Program-made: the position numbers and the translations under genes
Shown here: in pieces, positions 1-6,654 of the stretch
Numbering within the stretch: position 1 is the first letter of the stretch
How the letters are laid out: every line of letters starts with the position of its first letter
Notes under the pieces: generated by a model
What the model was told of the DNA's origin: nothing
The model's input: only the letters and a program-made list of their open reading frames with translations
The model's database searches: none
DNA from: an uncultured Lachnospiraceae bacterium
Lineage (GTDB): Bacteria; Bacillota; Clostridia; Lachnospirales; Lachnospiraceae
Reading direction: 5' to 3'
Assembly: GCA_902803245.1 (NCBI GenBank)
Contig: CADCPJ010000147.1
Coordinates: forward strand, 1-7,251
Length of the DNA: 7,251 nt

Positions 1-1
1 C

Positions 2-922
2 CTTCCGAGGATGATGCCGAATGATCCCGTGGCTGCGATCACCGGCAAGATGGCCCAGGGCGTCACTGACGCCAGCGCGTCCCAGCGAATCTACGAGAAG
101 TATCAGGAGGAGTTCGGGACGAACAAGCCGATGATCGAGCAGTTCTTTATCTTCGTCAAAAATCTGTTCCGCGGGGACCTGGGGACATCCTTCAGCCAGT
201 ACCCGAGAAAAGTGAGCGATATCCTGGCGTCTTCGATTGTGTGGACCATCGCCCTGCAGTTCCCGGCCATCATTGTGGGCTGGCTGCTGGGCAACCTCCT
301 CGGCGCCCTCGCAGCCTATATCCGGAAGGGGTTTGACAAGGTGCTTCTTCCCGTTGCCCTCTTTTTGAGCAACATCCCCGCGTTTGGCATGGCGGTCATC
401 CTTCTCGTCATCTTTGCCGTGAAGCTGAAGGTCGCGCCGATCTCCGGAGGCTACAACTTCGACATGATCCCGAACTTCAGCTGGGCCTTTGTGAAGTCCG
501 TGATCGCCCACTATCAGCTTCCCTTCTGGAGCATCGTCCTTGTATCCATCGGAGGCCAGGCCGTCGGCATGAGATCGATGTCCATCTACGAGCTGAACGC
601 GGACTACGTGAAGTACGCCCGCTTCCTTGGCATCAAGGACAGCAAAATCGTCGGATACGTGTTCCGGAATGCGATGCTTCCGCAGATCACGGGACTTGCG
701 ATGTCCATCGGCACGATGATCGGCGGAGCCCTCGTTGCGGAGATTATCTTCAGCTATCCGGGACTTGGAAGCACGATGTTTACCGCGATATCGGGCGGCG
801 ACTATCCGCTCATCTCGGCGACGACCCTCATCATCACGCTGATGGTCCTCATCCTGAGCTTCCTGCTCGATATCCTCTACGGCTTCATTGATCCCCGGGT
901 CAAGGCCGCACAGTTTGACTAA
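2..922 (+). CDS. Oligopeptide/oligosaccharide ABC transporter permease, OppB/DppB-like (5' truncated by window)
   Basis: This is an inner-membrane permease subunit of an Opp/Dpp-family importer that pairs with the next gene product to form the translocation channel. The reading frame is open to the window edge, and the first visible residues ([10 protein letters not shown]) match the conserved 'RLxPGDPV' block that follows TM1 in OppB/DppB proteins. The true start is therefore upstream, and the ATG at 11 is an internal Met. Hydrophobic segments lie at about 230-320, 340-420, 520-570, 700-770 and 810-890. The cytoplasmic EAA loop that contacts the ATPases is at about 590-700 ([14 protein letters not shown], then [10 protein letters not shown]). 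The C-terminus (YGFIDPRVK) is typical of the family. The stop is 17 nt before the next start, so the two genes are almost certainly cotranscribed. Family assignment is secure; the substrate is inferred from the downstream glycosidases and could equally be peptides by homology alone. Confidence 0.93.
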   Translation, partial: LPRMMPNDPVAAITGKMAQGVTDASASQRIYEKYQEEFGTNKPMIEQFFIFVKNLFRGDLGTSFSQYPRKVSDILASSIVWTIALQFPAIIVGWLLGNLLGALAAYIRKGFDKVLLPVALFLSNIPAFGMAVILLVIFAVKLKVAPISGGYNFDMIPNFSWAFVKSVIAHYQLPFWSIVLVSIGGQAVGMRSMSIYELNADYVKYARFLGIKDSKIVGYVFRNAMLPQITGLAMSIGTMIGGALVAEIIFSYPGLGSTMFTAISGGDYPLISATTLIITLMVLILSFLLDILYGFIDPRVKAAQFD

Positions 923-926
923 GGAG

Positions 927-932
927 AGGAGG
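927..932 (+). promoter_or_regulatory. Shine-Dalgarno site of second permease
   Basis: A perfect AGGAGG lies 7 nt before the ATG at 940. It fixes that start in preference to the alternative-frame ATG at 888. Confidence 0.85.
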
Positions 933-939
933 AGAGACG

Positions 940-2187
940 ATGAAAAATACAGTGCGTCAGGTATTCCACTCTTCAAAATTTGTCGTGGGCTTTGTGATCT
1001 TTGTCGCGATCCTGCTGCTCATCATCCTCTACCCGCTCTTCTTCCCGGGCAATCCCCTGGAAATGATCGGCGTGGGAACGTTTGCGAAACCTGGGACCTA
1101 TGTCTCGCTCTACGACGGCATCAATACGGAGACAGAGACCCTGAAGCTCCCGGGCGCCGCCGACAAGCGGCTTGATTCCGTGCTGAAGAGGGAGGACAGA
1201 ATCAAGATGGTGGCGTATCTCTCCGCCGTGGGCGCCGACATCGAAGGACTCGACTACATGGACACGGAAGCCCTCATGGAGCTGTGGCGGGCCAACTACG
1301 ATGAGACGGCCAGGCCCTCCGGCATGACGAAGGCGGAGCGGAACTACTACAAGAGACTGAACGCTTCGCTTAGCAGCATGGGCTCCTCGGGCCAGATGAC
1401 CGTGACTGAGCACGACTCCTCCGGCGAGGAGCAGGTCGTCGCCACGATCGGGACGGAGGACTATGTGAATGTCAGCGATGTGGCAAATACCAAAAACCTC
1501 GTCCTCGGAACCGACAACTTCGGCCGCGATGTGCTGAAGGAACTGGTCTCCGCCGCGGGCACGTCGATCGTCATCGGCCTCATCGCCGGCGCAGTCGCCA
1601 CGGCGATCGGACTGCTGCTCGGTCTTCTGTCCGGATATCTGGGAGGCTTCGTAGACGACATCATCATGTTCGTCACCAATATCTTCACGGTCATCCCGGG
1701 CTTTGTGCTCCTCATCCTGATTTCCTATTCCCTCGGACAGGACAAGAGAGGGGCGGCCATCGTCGCCCTCGTCATCGGACTCACCAGCTGGACCTGGACG
1801 GCGCGTTCCGTCCGCTCGCAGGTCATTTCATTAAGAAACAGGGACCACGTGAATCTGTCGAGGCTGTCGGGGCACTCGCTCTGGAGAATCCTGATGACGG
1901 ACATCCTCCCCTACATCGCCAGCTACGTGGTGATGGCATTTATCCTCCAGGTGTCGAGCGGCATTCTCGCCGAGGCCCAGCTGTCGCTCCTCGGCCTCGG
2001 ACCGAAGACGACGGAAGTGCCGACCCTTGGACTTATGATGAACTGGGCGATGCTCTATTCCGCGCACTTAAACGGCTCCTGGTGGGCTTACTTCCCGGTC
2101 ATCCTCATGATCACACTGATTTCATTTTCGCTCAATCTGATGAACACGGGCCTCGACCAGGTGTTCAATCCGACGCTCAGGGATTAA
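940..2187 (+). CDS. Oligopeptide/oligosaccharide ABC transporter permease, OppC/DppC-like, with large extracytoplasmic insertion
   Basis: This is the second membrane permease of the importer. TM1 lies at residues ~13-35. The family's LGTDxxGRD block is at 189-197 (GTDNFGRD at 190-197), followed by further membrane segments at ~209-235, 238-265, 270-290, 327-350 and 382-402. The EAA-type coupling loop is at ~299-326, with the conserved Gly at 311 (NLSRLSGHS), and the LSLLGLG block follows. The C-terminus ([12 protein letters not shown]) matches the 'D..dPr.r' end of DppC-type permeases. The protein is 415 aa, against roughly 300 for E. coli DppC/OppC. The extra length is a hydrophilic stretch of about 150 residues between TM1 and GTDNFGRD, which should lie outside the membrane. 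It is rich in charged and polar residues and has no motif I recognise beyond a GTFAKPGTY segment. It has strong upstream and downstream Shine-Dalgarno linkage in the operon. Family assignment is secure; the role of the insertion is unknown. Confidence 0.93.
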   Translation: MKNTVRQVFHSSKFVVGFVIFVAILLLIILYPLFFPGNPLEMIGVGTFAKPGTYVSLYDGINTETETLKLPGAADKRLDSVLKREDRIKMVAYLSAVGADIEGLDYMDTEALMELWRANYDETARPSGMTKAERNYYKRLNASLSSMGSSGQMTVTEHDSSGEEQVVATIGTEDYVNVSDVANTKNLVLGTDNFGRDVLKELVSAAGTSIVIGLIAGAVATAIGLLLGLLSGYLGGFVDDIIMFVTNIFTVIPGFVLLILISYSLGQDKRGAAIVALVIGLTSWTWTARSVRSQVISLRNRDHVNLSRLSGHSLWRILMTDILPYIASYVVMAFILQVSSGILAEAQLSLLGLGPKTTEVPTLGLMMNWAMLYSAHLNGSWWAYFPVILMITLISFSLNLMNTGLDQVFNPTLRD

Positions 2188-2192
2188 GGAGG
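2187..2192 (+). promoter_or_regulatory. Shine-Dalgarno site of OppD-like gene
   Basis: AGGAGG overlaps the last base of the preceding TAA stop and lies 5 nt before the ATG at 2198. This indicates translational coupling of permease 2 and the first ATPase. Confidence 0.85.
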
Positions 2193-2197
2193 GAACC

Positions 2198-3208
2198 ATG
2201 GGAAAAGTTATGCTTGAAGTCAGGGAACTGACGACGAAATATGTGACCAGGTTCCGCGAGGATGTCTACGCCGTGGACCACGTATCGCTCTCCATCGAGG
2301 AGGGAAAGAGCCTCGGAATCGCCGGTGAGAGCGGCTGCGGAAAGTCCACGCTTGCCTTAAGCCTCATGGGCTATTACTTCCCGCCCCTCCACTATATGAG
2401 CGGCGAGATCATCGTGGACGGAAAGAACATCTCGGGCCTCGACCCGGATACCGTCCGGAAGAAGGTCCTCGGGACCGACGTGGCCTACATTCCCCAGGCA
2501 GCCATGAACGCGCTCAATCCGACGCGCAAGATCTCTGCATTTATCCAGGATGTCATACTGGCGCACGACCCGAAGGCGAATAAGAAGGACATCCGCGACA
2601 TGGCCGAAAAGCGCTTCGAGGAGCTTCATCTTCCAAAGGAAGCGCTGGACAAGCACGCGGTGGAGCTGTCGGGAGGCATGAAGCAGAGAGTCGTCATCGC
2701 GGTCTCCACGATCCTCTCGCCGAAGGTGCTGATCGCCGACGAGCCGAGCTCGGCCCTCGACGTGACGAGCCAGAAGGTGGTGATCAAGATGCTCCGGGAT
2801 ATGATGGACAGGGGCTTCATCCGCTCCATGATCTTCATCACCCATGAGCTGCCGCTTCTCTACAACGTGACGGACGACATCATGGTGATGTACGCCGGGC
2901 AGATTGTGGAGAGGGGATCCGCCAAAGAAATGGTATTTGATCCCGTTCATCCTTATTCCAGGGGTCTCATGAGATCGATCCTCGTCCCGGAGGACGGCAC
3001 GAGGAACAACAAGCTGATCGCCATCCCGGGCACGCCTCCGAACCTGAAGCACCCGCCCGAGGGCTGCCGCTTTGCTGAAAGATGCAAGTACGCGATGCCT
3101 TCCTGCAGGTACAACTCGATGCCCATCATCGACTTCGCACCCGGGCGGCAGTACCGCTGCGGTCACTCTGTGAGTCATCTGAGGGAGGTGTATGCAAGTG
3201 AAGAATGA
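2198..3208 (+). CDS. Oligopeptide/oligosaccharide ABC transporter ATP-binding protein, OppD/DppD-like
   Basis: This cytoplasmic ATPase powers the importer as a heterodimer with the next gene product. Walker A is GESGCGKST (residues 43-51), the ABC signature is LSGGMKQR (157-164), and Walker B VLIADEP (177-183) carries the catalytic Glu182, followed by the D-loop SSALD. The switch His lies in FITHE. A C-terminal Opp/Dpp-specific extension (oligo_HPY region) begins near residue 235 (HPYSRGL) and contains four cysteines, C290, C296, C303 and C321, spaced C-x5-C-x6-C-x17-C. Length (336 aa) is normal for DppD/OppD. The start is supported by an overlapping AGGAGG. The gene ends inside the first codons of the following gene if the upstream start of that gene is used. 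All catalytic motifs are intact. Substrate class cannot be read from this subunit. Confidence 0.95.
   Translation: MGKVMLEVRELTTKYVTRFREDVYAVDHVSLSIEEGKSLGIAGESGCGKSTLALSLMGYYFPPLHYMSGEIIVDGKNISGLDPDTVRKKVLGTDVAYIPQAAMNALNPTRKISAFIQDVILAHDPKANKKDIRDMAEKRFEELHLPKEALDKHAVELSGGMKQRVVIAVSTILSPKVLIADEPSSALDVTSQKVVIKMLRDMMDRGFIRSMIFITHELPLLYNVTDDIMVMYAGQIVERGSAKEMVFDPVHPYSRGLMRSILVPEDGTRNNKLIAIPGTPPNLKHPPEGCRFAERCKYAMPSCRYNSMPIIDFAPGRQYRCGHSVSHLREVYASEE
3180..3190 (+). promoter_or_regulatory. Shine-Dalgarno region of OppF-like gene, with ambiguous start
   Basis: The purine stretch TGAGGGAGGTG lies inside the 3' end of the previous gene. Its first GAGG is 7 nt before the ATG at 3192, while its second (GGAGG) is only 3 nt away. 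A second candidate start, the in-frame ATG at 3219 (residue 10), has its own GAGG (3207-3210) 8 nt upstream. The first option gives a 17-nt overlap with the previous gene and the second a 10-nt gap. Confidence 0.55.
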
Positions 3209-4094
3209 GGATATCATCATGCAGGCGAACAAAGAGACCCCAACCGTCTCCCTGGACCGCCGGCACGACGTGTCGAAGAATCCGCTGTGCTTAAGCGGAA
3301 AGGGCGTGACGAGGGAATTCCACGCCGGCGGGACGCACACGATCGCCGTGAACAACGTGGATTTTGAGTTCCGCGAGGGCGAGCTCGTCAGCATCGTGGG
3401 AGAGAGCGGCAGCGGCAAGACGACATTGTCGAAGATGCTGCTCGGGCTTCTTCAGCCCACCTCCGGCGACATCTATTTCCGGGGAAAGAAGCGGGACATC
3501 TCTTCCGGCAGGAAGAAGAAGGAATACTGGAAGAACATCCAGGCGATCTTCCAGGATCCGTTTTCATCCTTCAACGTGTTCAACAAGATCGACACGGTGC
3601 TCCTCGACTGCATCAACATGACCGGGGGAAAAAACCTGCCCGCCGACAAGAAGGTCGAGCTAATGACGGAGGCCTGCAGCTTTGTCAACCTGAAATTCGC
3701 GGAGCTGACCAACAAGTATCCCTTTGAGCTCTCCGGCGGACAGATGCAGCGCCTCATGATCGCCCGCATCTTTCTCCTGAAGCCGAAGATCCTCCTGGCC
3801 GACGAGCCGACTTCCATGATCGACGCCTGCTCGAGGGCGACGATCCTCGACATGCTCTTAAATCTGCGCGACGAGATCGGGATGACGGTCATCTTCATCA
3901 CCCACGACATCGGACTCGCCTACTATATCTCGGACACGGTCTACATCATGGAGCACGGCAAGTTTGTGGAGCACGGGAGCGCCGACGAAGTCATCCTGAC
4001 ACCGAAGGCGCCGTACACGAAGAGACTCATCAGCGACGTCCCGAAGATCCATGAGCCGTGGGACCTGTCCACGGTCAGCGGGAGCGCGGAGTGA
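3192..4094 (+). CDS. Oligopeptide/oligosaccharide ABC transporter ATP-binding protein, OppF/DppF-like
   Basis: This is the second ATPase of the importer and the partner of the OppD-like subunit. Walker A is GESGSGKTT (residues 70-78), the ABC signature is LSGGQMQR (180-187), and Walker B ILLADEP carries Asp204 and the catalytic Glu205. The D-loop reads TSMIDACSR, a variant of the usual S-A/M-L-D. The switch His lies in FITHDIG. The protein ends soon after the family's [11 protein letters not shown] segment, so it is shorter (300 aa, or 291 from Met10) than E. coli OppF/DppF and has no C-terminal cysteine cluster like its partner's. It also carries about 30 N-terminal residues before the ABC core (GKGVTREF). 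The start is uncertain: ATG 3192 overlaps the upstream gene by 17 nt, and ATG 3219 is an alternative. It is the last gene of the four-gene transporter block. Confidence 0.94.
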   Translation: MQVKNEDIIMQANKETPTVSLDRRHDVSKNPLCLSGKGVTREFHAGGTHTIAVNNVDFEFREGELVSIVGESGSGKTTLSKMLLGLLQPTSGDIYFRGKKRDISSGRKKKEYWKNIQAIFQDPFSSFNVFNKIDTVLLDCINMTGGKNLPADKKVELMTEACSFVNLKFAELTNKYPFELSGGQMQRLMIARIFLLKPKILLADEPTSMIDACSRATILDMLLNLRDEIGMTVIFITHDIGLAYYISDTVYIMEHGKFVEHGSADEVILTPKAPYTKRLISDVPKIHEPWDLSTVSGSAE

Positions 4095-4112
4095 CACCGG
4101 CTGCAGTTTTTT
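4072..4112 (+). terminator. Weak candidate intrinsic terminator after transporter operon
   Basis: A TTTTTT run (4107-4112) follows the stop of the OppF-like gene. Upstream, CAGCGG (4076-4081) can pair with CCGGCTG (4097-4103) if one G is bulged, leaving a 15-nt loop; alternative pairings of GTCA with TGAC also exist. The stem is short and imperfect, and it overlaps the end of the coding region. It may cause partial termination and lower expression of the downstream glycosidases, or it may do nothing. Confidence 0.3.
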
Positions 4113-4127
4113 AGTCTCATGAAATGA

Positions 4128-4143
4128 CTTAAGCCCCCTTAAG
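4128..4143 (+). repeat. CTTAAG-CCCC-CTTAAG short repeat/hairpin
   Basis: Two copies of the palindrome CTTAAG (4128-4133 and 4138-4143) flank CCCC. Because each copy is its own reverse complement, the element is both a direct and an inverted repeat and can fold into a 6-bp stem with a 4-nt loop. It sits in the 109-bp gap between the transporter genes and the GH3 gene. I could not place a convincing -35/-10 promoter around it. Confidence 0.5.
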
Positions 4144-4186
4144 AAGGACAAGTGCGGGAGGCGCTGAATTGCATCGGCTATTCAAG

Positions 4187-4200
4187 AATGTGAGGACATT
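4187..4200 (+). promoter_or_regulatory. GH3 ribosome site held in a small inverted repeat
   Basis: AATGT (4187-4191) and ACATT (4196-4200) are perfect inverted repeats separated by GAGG (4192-4195), which is the only Shine-Dalgarno-like sequence for the ATG at 4204, with 8-nt spacing. In RNA this would be a 5-bp stem presenting the ribosome site as the loop. The stem is AT-rich and likely only marginally stable. Confidence 0.45.
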
Positions 4201-4203
4201 GAT

Positions 4204-6483
4204 ATGGATATAGAAAAAATGATCTCGGAGATGACTCTCGAGGAAAAAGCTTCCCTTCTGTCCGGAGCTGATTTCTGGCACACGAAAGCGGTCGAACGCC
4301 TCGGCATTCCCGCCGTGATGGTGAGCGACGGACCTCACGGGCTGAGAAAACAGGATGAGGCCGCGGATCACCTGGGGGTCAACGAGAGCATCAAAGCGGT
4401 CTGCTTTCCCGCAGCAAGCGCCACGGCCGCAAGCTTTGACAGGGACATCACGGGGAAGATCGGCGAATCCCTCGGGGACGCCTGCCAGCATGAGGGCGTG
4501 AGCGTGGTCTTGGGCCCCGCCGTGAACATCAAGCGCTCTCCGCTGTGCGGGAGAAACTTCGAGTACTTCAGCGAGGATCCCTTCCTTGCCGGCGAGCTCG
4601 CCGCGGCACTCATCAAGGGCGTGCAGTCGAGGGAAGTGGGCACGAGCATCAAGCACTTTGCGGGGAACAGCCAGGAGCACCGCCGCATGAGCTCCGACAG
4701 CGTGATCGACGAGCGGACACTGAGGGAAATCTATCTCCCGGCTTTTGAGAAGGCGGTGAAGGTGGCGAAACCCTGGACCGTGATGTGCTCCTACAACAGG
4801 CTGAACGGGGAGTACGCATCGGAGAACCGCCGCCTGCTGACGGACATCCTGAGAGACGAGTGGGGCTTCGACGGATTTGTGATGAGCGACTGGGGGGCGG
4901 TGAGCGACCGGGTGAAGGGCGTCGCCGCGGGCATGGATCTCGAGATGCCGGGCAGCGACGGATCCAATGACAGGAGGGTCGTGGAGGCCGTGAGGCGCGG
5001 CGACCTGAAAGAGGAGGACGTCGACACCTGCGTCCGCAGAATTCTGAAGATCGTCGACCGCTGGATCTCGAACCGGAAACCGGACACTGCATGGGATCTG
5101 GAGGCACAGCACGCCCTCGCCGCGGAGATGGCGGCGGACTGCATGGTTCTCCTGAAAAATGAAGACGACGTCCTCCCCCTTTCGAAGGAAGAGAAAGTGG
5201 CCGTGATCGGACTCTTTGCGGAAAAGCCCAGGTATCAGGGAGGCGGAAGCTCCCACATCAACAGCTGCAAGGTGGAGAGCCTTGTAGATGCCCTCAAGGA
5301 ATACCCTTGTGTCACCTATGCCAGGGGCTACGGTGTGGACAGCGAGGAGATCGACGAGGAGCTCATGAAAGAGGCTGTCCTCGCCGCGTCGAAGGCGGAC
5401 AAGGCGGTCATCGTGGGTGGTCTTCCGGACTCCTTTGAGAGCGAGGGATACGACCGCACCCATATGCGGATGCCGCTGTGCCAGAACAAGCTGATCGATG
5501 AGGTCAGCAGGGTGAACCCGAATACGGTCGTCGTGCTCTACAACGGCTCTCCGGTCGAGATGCCCTGGATCGGCTCCGTGAAGGGCGTCATAGAGGCTTA
5601 CCTCGGAGGGCAGGCCGTCGGCGCCGCGACGCGGGATATTCTTTACGGGCTGGTAAGCCCGAGCGGCAGGCTTCCGGAGACCTTCCCGCGAAAACTCGAG
5701 GACAACCCCTCTTTCTTAAGCTACGGGGGCGAGGGGAATACGGCTGTTTACACGGAGGGAATCTTCGTGGGCTACCGCTACTATGGGCGGAAGAAGATGG
5801 ATGTGCTCTTCCCCTTCGGATACGGCCTCAGCTACACGGATTTCAGCTACGGAAACCTGGTCTTAAGCAAGAAGAGCATCATCGACAGTGAGGAGCTCAC
5901 AGTGAGCGTCGATGTGACCAACAGGGGAAACTGTGCCGGCAAGGAAGTCGTCCAGCTCTACGTGGGCGCTCCGGCGGGGGATGTCTTCCGCCCTGTCCGT
6001 GAGCTGAAGGGATTTGAGAAGATCTTCCTTGAGCCGGGAGAAACGAAGACGGTCAGCATAACGCTCGACAAGAGGGCATTTGCCTATTGGAACGTCAAGA
6101 TTCACGACTGGTTTGTCGCAAGCGGCGATTACAGCATTGAGATCGGCAGGAACAGCCGTGACATCGCCCTTTGCAGCACCGTGTCCGTGACGGGCAGCGT
6201 TGAGGAGCCGCTCGATCCGGTCACGCCGGACACGATCTACCTGGATCTGCAGAAAAATAAGAAGGCGATGCAGGTGTTTGCGCCGATGCTTGACGGCATC
6301 GCGGAGGCATTTGGCGGCGGGCAGGACGAGGAGCAGGGCGAGGCCGCTTCGGAGGCGATCTCCTCTGACATGCTGGAGGCGATGCAGCGCTATATGCCTC
6401 TTAGGGGCATCGCGAGCTTCAGCGGGGCGATGTCATACGACGAACTCGTGGAAGTATCCAAACGGATCAATGAAGAGGTGTGA
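4204..6483 (+). CDS. Beta-glucosidase, glycoside hydrolase family 3 (cytoplasmic)
   Basis: This retaining exo-beta-glycosidase is predicted to release terminal beta-glucose from imported oligosaccharides in the cytoplasm; no signal peptide is present. The N-terminal TIM-barrel (residues ~1-300) shows the family's subsite residues: D42 in SDGPHGLR, R117 in GRNFEYFSEDP, and K150-H151 in KHFAGN. The nucleophile is D229 in MSDWGA. The second alpha/beta domain (~310-540) carries the likely acid/base E414 in ESEGYDR, aligned from memory with the SGEGYDR motif of Thermotoga Bgl3B, and ends near PFGYGLSYT (~537). A fibronectin-III-like domain follows (~555-650, VVQLYVGAP and GDYSIEIG). A C-terminal extension (~660-759) has an acidic, Gly-rich linker and a final helical segment. 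Domain order and active-site residues are complete, so an active enzyme is expected. Exact specificity (glucose, xylose, GlcNAc) cannot be settled here, but the motifs best fit beta-glucosidase. Confidence 0.95.
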   Translation: MDIEKMISEMTLEEKASLLSGADFWHTKAVERLGIPAVMVSDGPHGLRKQDEAADHLGVNESIKAVCFPAASATAASFDRDITGKIGESLGDACQHEGVSVVLGPAVNIKRSPLCGRNFEYFSEDPFLAGELAAALIKGVQSREVGTSIKHFAGNSQEHRRMSSDSVIDERTLREIYLPAFEKAVKVAKPWTVMCSYNRLNGEYASENRRLLTDILRDEWGFDGFVMSDWGAVSDRVKGVAAGMDLEMPGSDGSNDRRVVEAVRRGDLKEEDVDTCVRRILKIVDRWISNRKPDTAWDLEAQHALAAEMAADCMVLLKNEDDVLPLSKEEKVAVIGLFAEKPRYQGGGSSHINSCKVESLVDALKEYPCVTYARGYGVDSEEIDEELMKEAVLAASKADKAVIVGGLPDSFESEGYDRTHMRMPLCQNKLIDEVSRVNPNTVVVLYNGSPVEMPWIGSVKGVIEAYLGGQAVGAATRDILYGLVSPSGRLPETFPRKLEDNPSFLSYGGEGNTAVYTEGIFVGYRYYGRKKMDVLFPFGYGLSYTDFSYGNLVLSKKSIIDSEELTVSVDVTNRGNCAGKEVVQLYVGAPAGDVFRPVRELKGFEKIFLEPGETKTVSITLDKRAFAYWNVKIHDWFVASGDYSIEIGRNSRDIALCSTVSVTGSVEEPLDPVTPDTIYLDLQKNKKAMQVFAPMLDGIAEAFGGGQDEEQGEAASEAISSDMLEAMQRYMPLRGIASFSGAMSYDELVEVSKRINEEV

Positions 6484-6583
6484 CGAGACCGCGGAGGCTT
6501 CGGGGCAGATCCATGCAGAGGCGCGGCGGGTTCGCATAAGCTTAAGCACAGATCAGGAAACAAACAGATGGGATAAGGAGTAA
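6470..6583 (+). CDS. Possible 37-aa small ORF overlapping the GH3 3' end (doubtful)
   Basis: An ATG at 6470 overlaps the GH3 stop region by 14 nt and opens a 37-codon frame ending at TAA 6581-6583, just 3 nt before a GC-rich hairpin. It would encode a charged, soluble peptide with no recognisable domain. No good Shine-Dalgarno site precedes it. In its favour are the stop next to a hairpin and a TTA-AGC codon pair of the kind the real genes here use. Against it are the small size and its position in the shadow of a longer alternative frame. It may simply be chance. Confidence 0.15.
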   Translation: MKRCDETAEASGQIHAEARRVRISLSTDQETNRWDKE

Positions 6584-6586
6584 CAG

Positions 6587-6631
6587 AGGCCCCGGATAAG
6601 ATCAACATATGAGATGACCTGTCCGGGGCCT
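6587..6631 (+). promoter_or_regulatory. Perfect 10-bp GC-rich hairpin between GH3 and GH2 genes
   Basis: AGGCCCCGGA (6587-6596) is exactly complementary to TCCGGGGCCT (6622-6631), with a 25-nt loop and a possible G-U pair at the base. The sequence after the stem is TTAGCG, not a T-run, so it does not look like a standard intrinsic terminator. It ends 23 nt before the GH2 start. It may act as an mRNA-stabilising or processing element, a partial terminator or a control element for GH2 translation. Apart from this hairpin and the doubtful small ORF, I see nothing convincing in the 171-bp gap. Confidence 0.6.
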
Positions 6632-6654
6632 TAGCGAATGAAGCGAGGCAGACA

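Noticed and set aside
11..13. ATG at 11 as the true start of the first permease
   Set aside because: The frame is open to the window edge and the residues before it match the conserved block that follows TM1 in OppB/DppB; the TM1 segment would be missing if translation began here.
2357..3418. 353-codon minus-strand frame opposite both ATPase genes
   Set aside because: It spans parts of two clearly real genes, shows no motif, and has the composition of an antisense shadow.
4056..4074. CCGTGG / CCACGG hairpin inside the end of the OppF-like gene as a terminator
   Set aside because: The stem is only 6 bp, lies within coding sequence, and is more than 30 nt from the T-run, so it cannot form an intrinsic terminator with it.
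4095..4203. Promoter or catabolite-repression (cre) site upstream of GH3
   Set aside because: No pair of -35/-10 boxes with acceptable spacing and no cre-like palindrome could be found; TTGCAT near 4169 has no matching -10.
4129..5463. 444-codon open frame on the minus strand opposite the GH3 gene
   Set aside because: It lies antisense to a gene with complete catalytic motifs, its translation is rich in His, Arg, Ala and Val with no recognisable domain, and such frames are expected opposite GC-rich genes.
6489..6526. CCGCG / CGCGG pairing just after the GH3 stop
   Set aside because: Five base pairs around a 28-nt loop in GC-rich sequence are easily found by chance, and no T-run follows.
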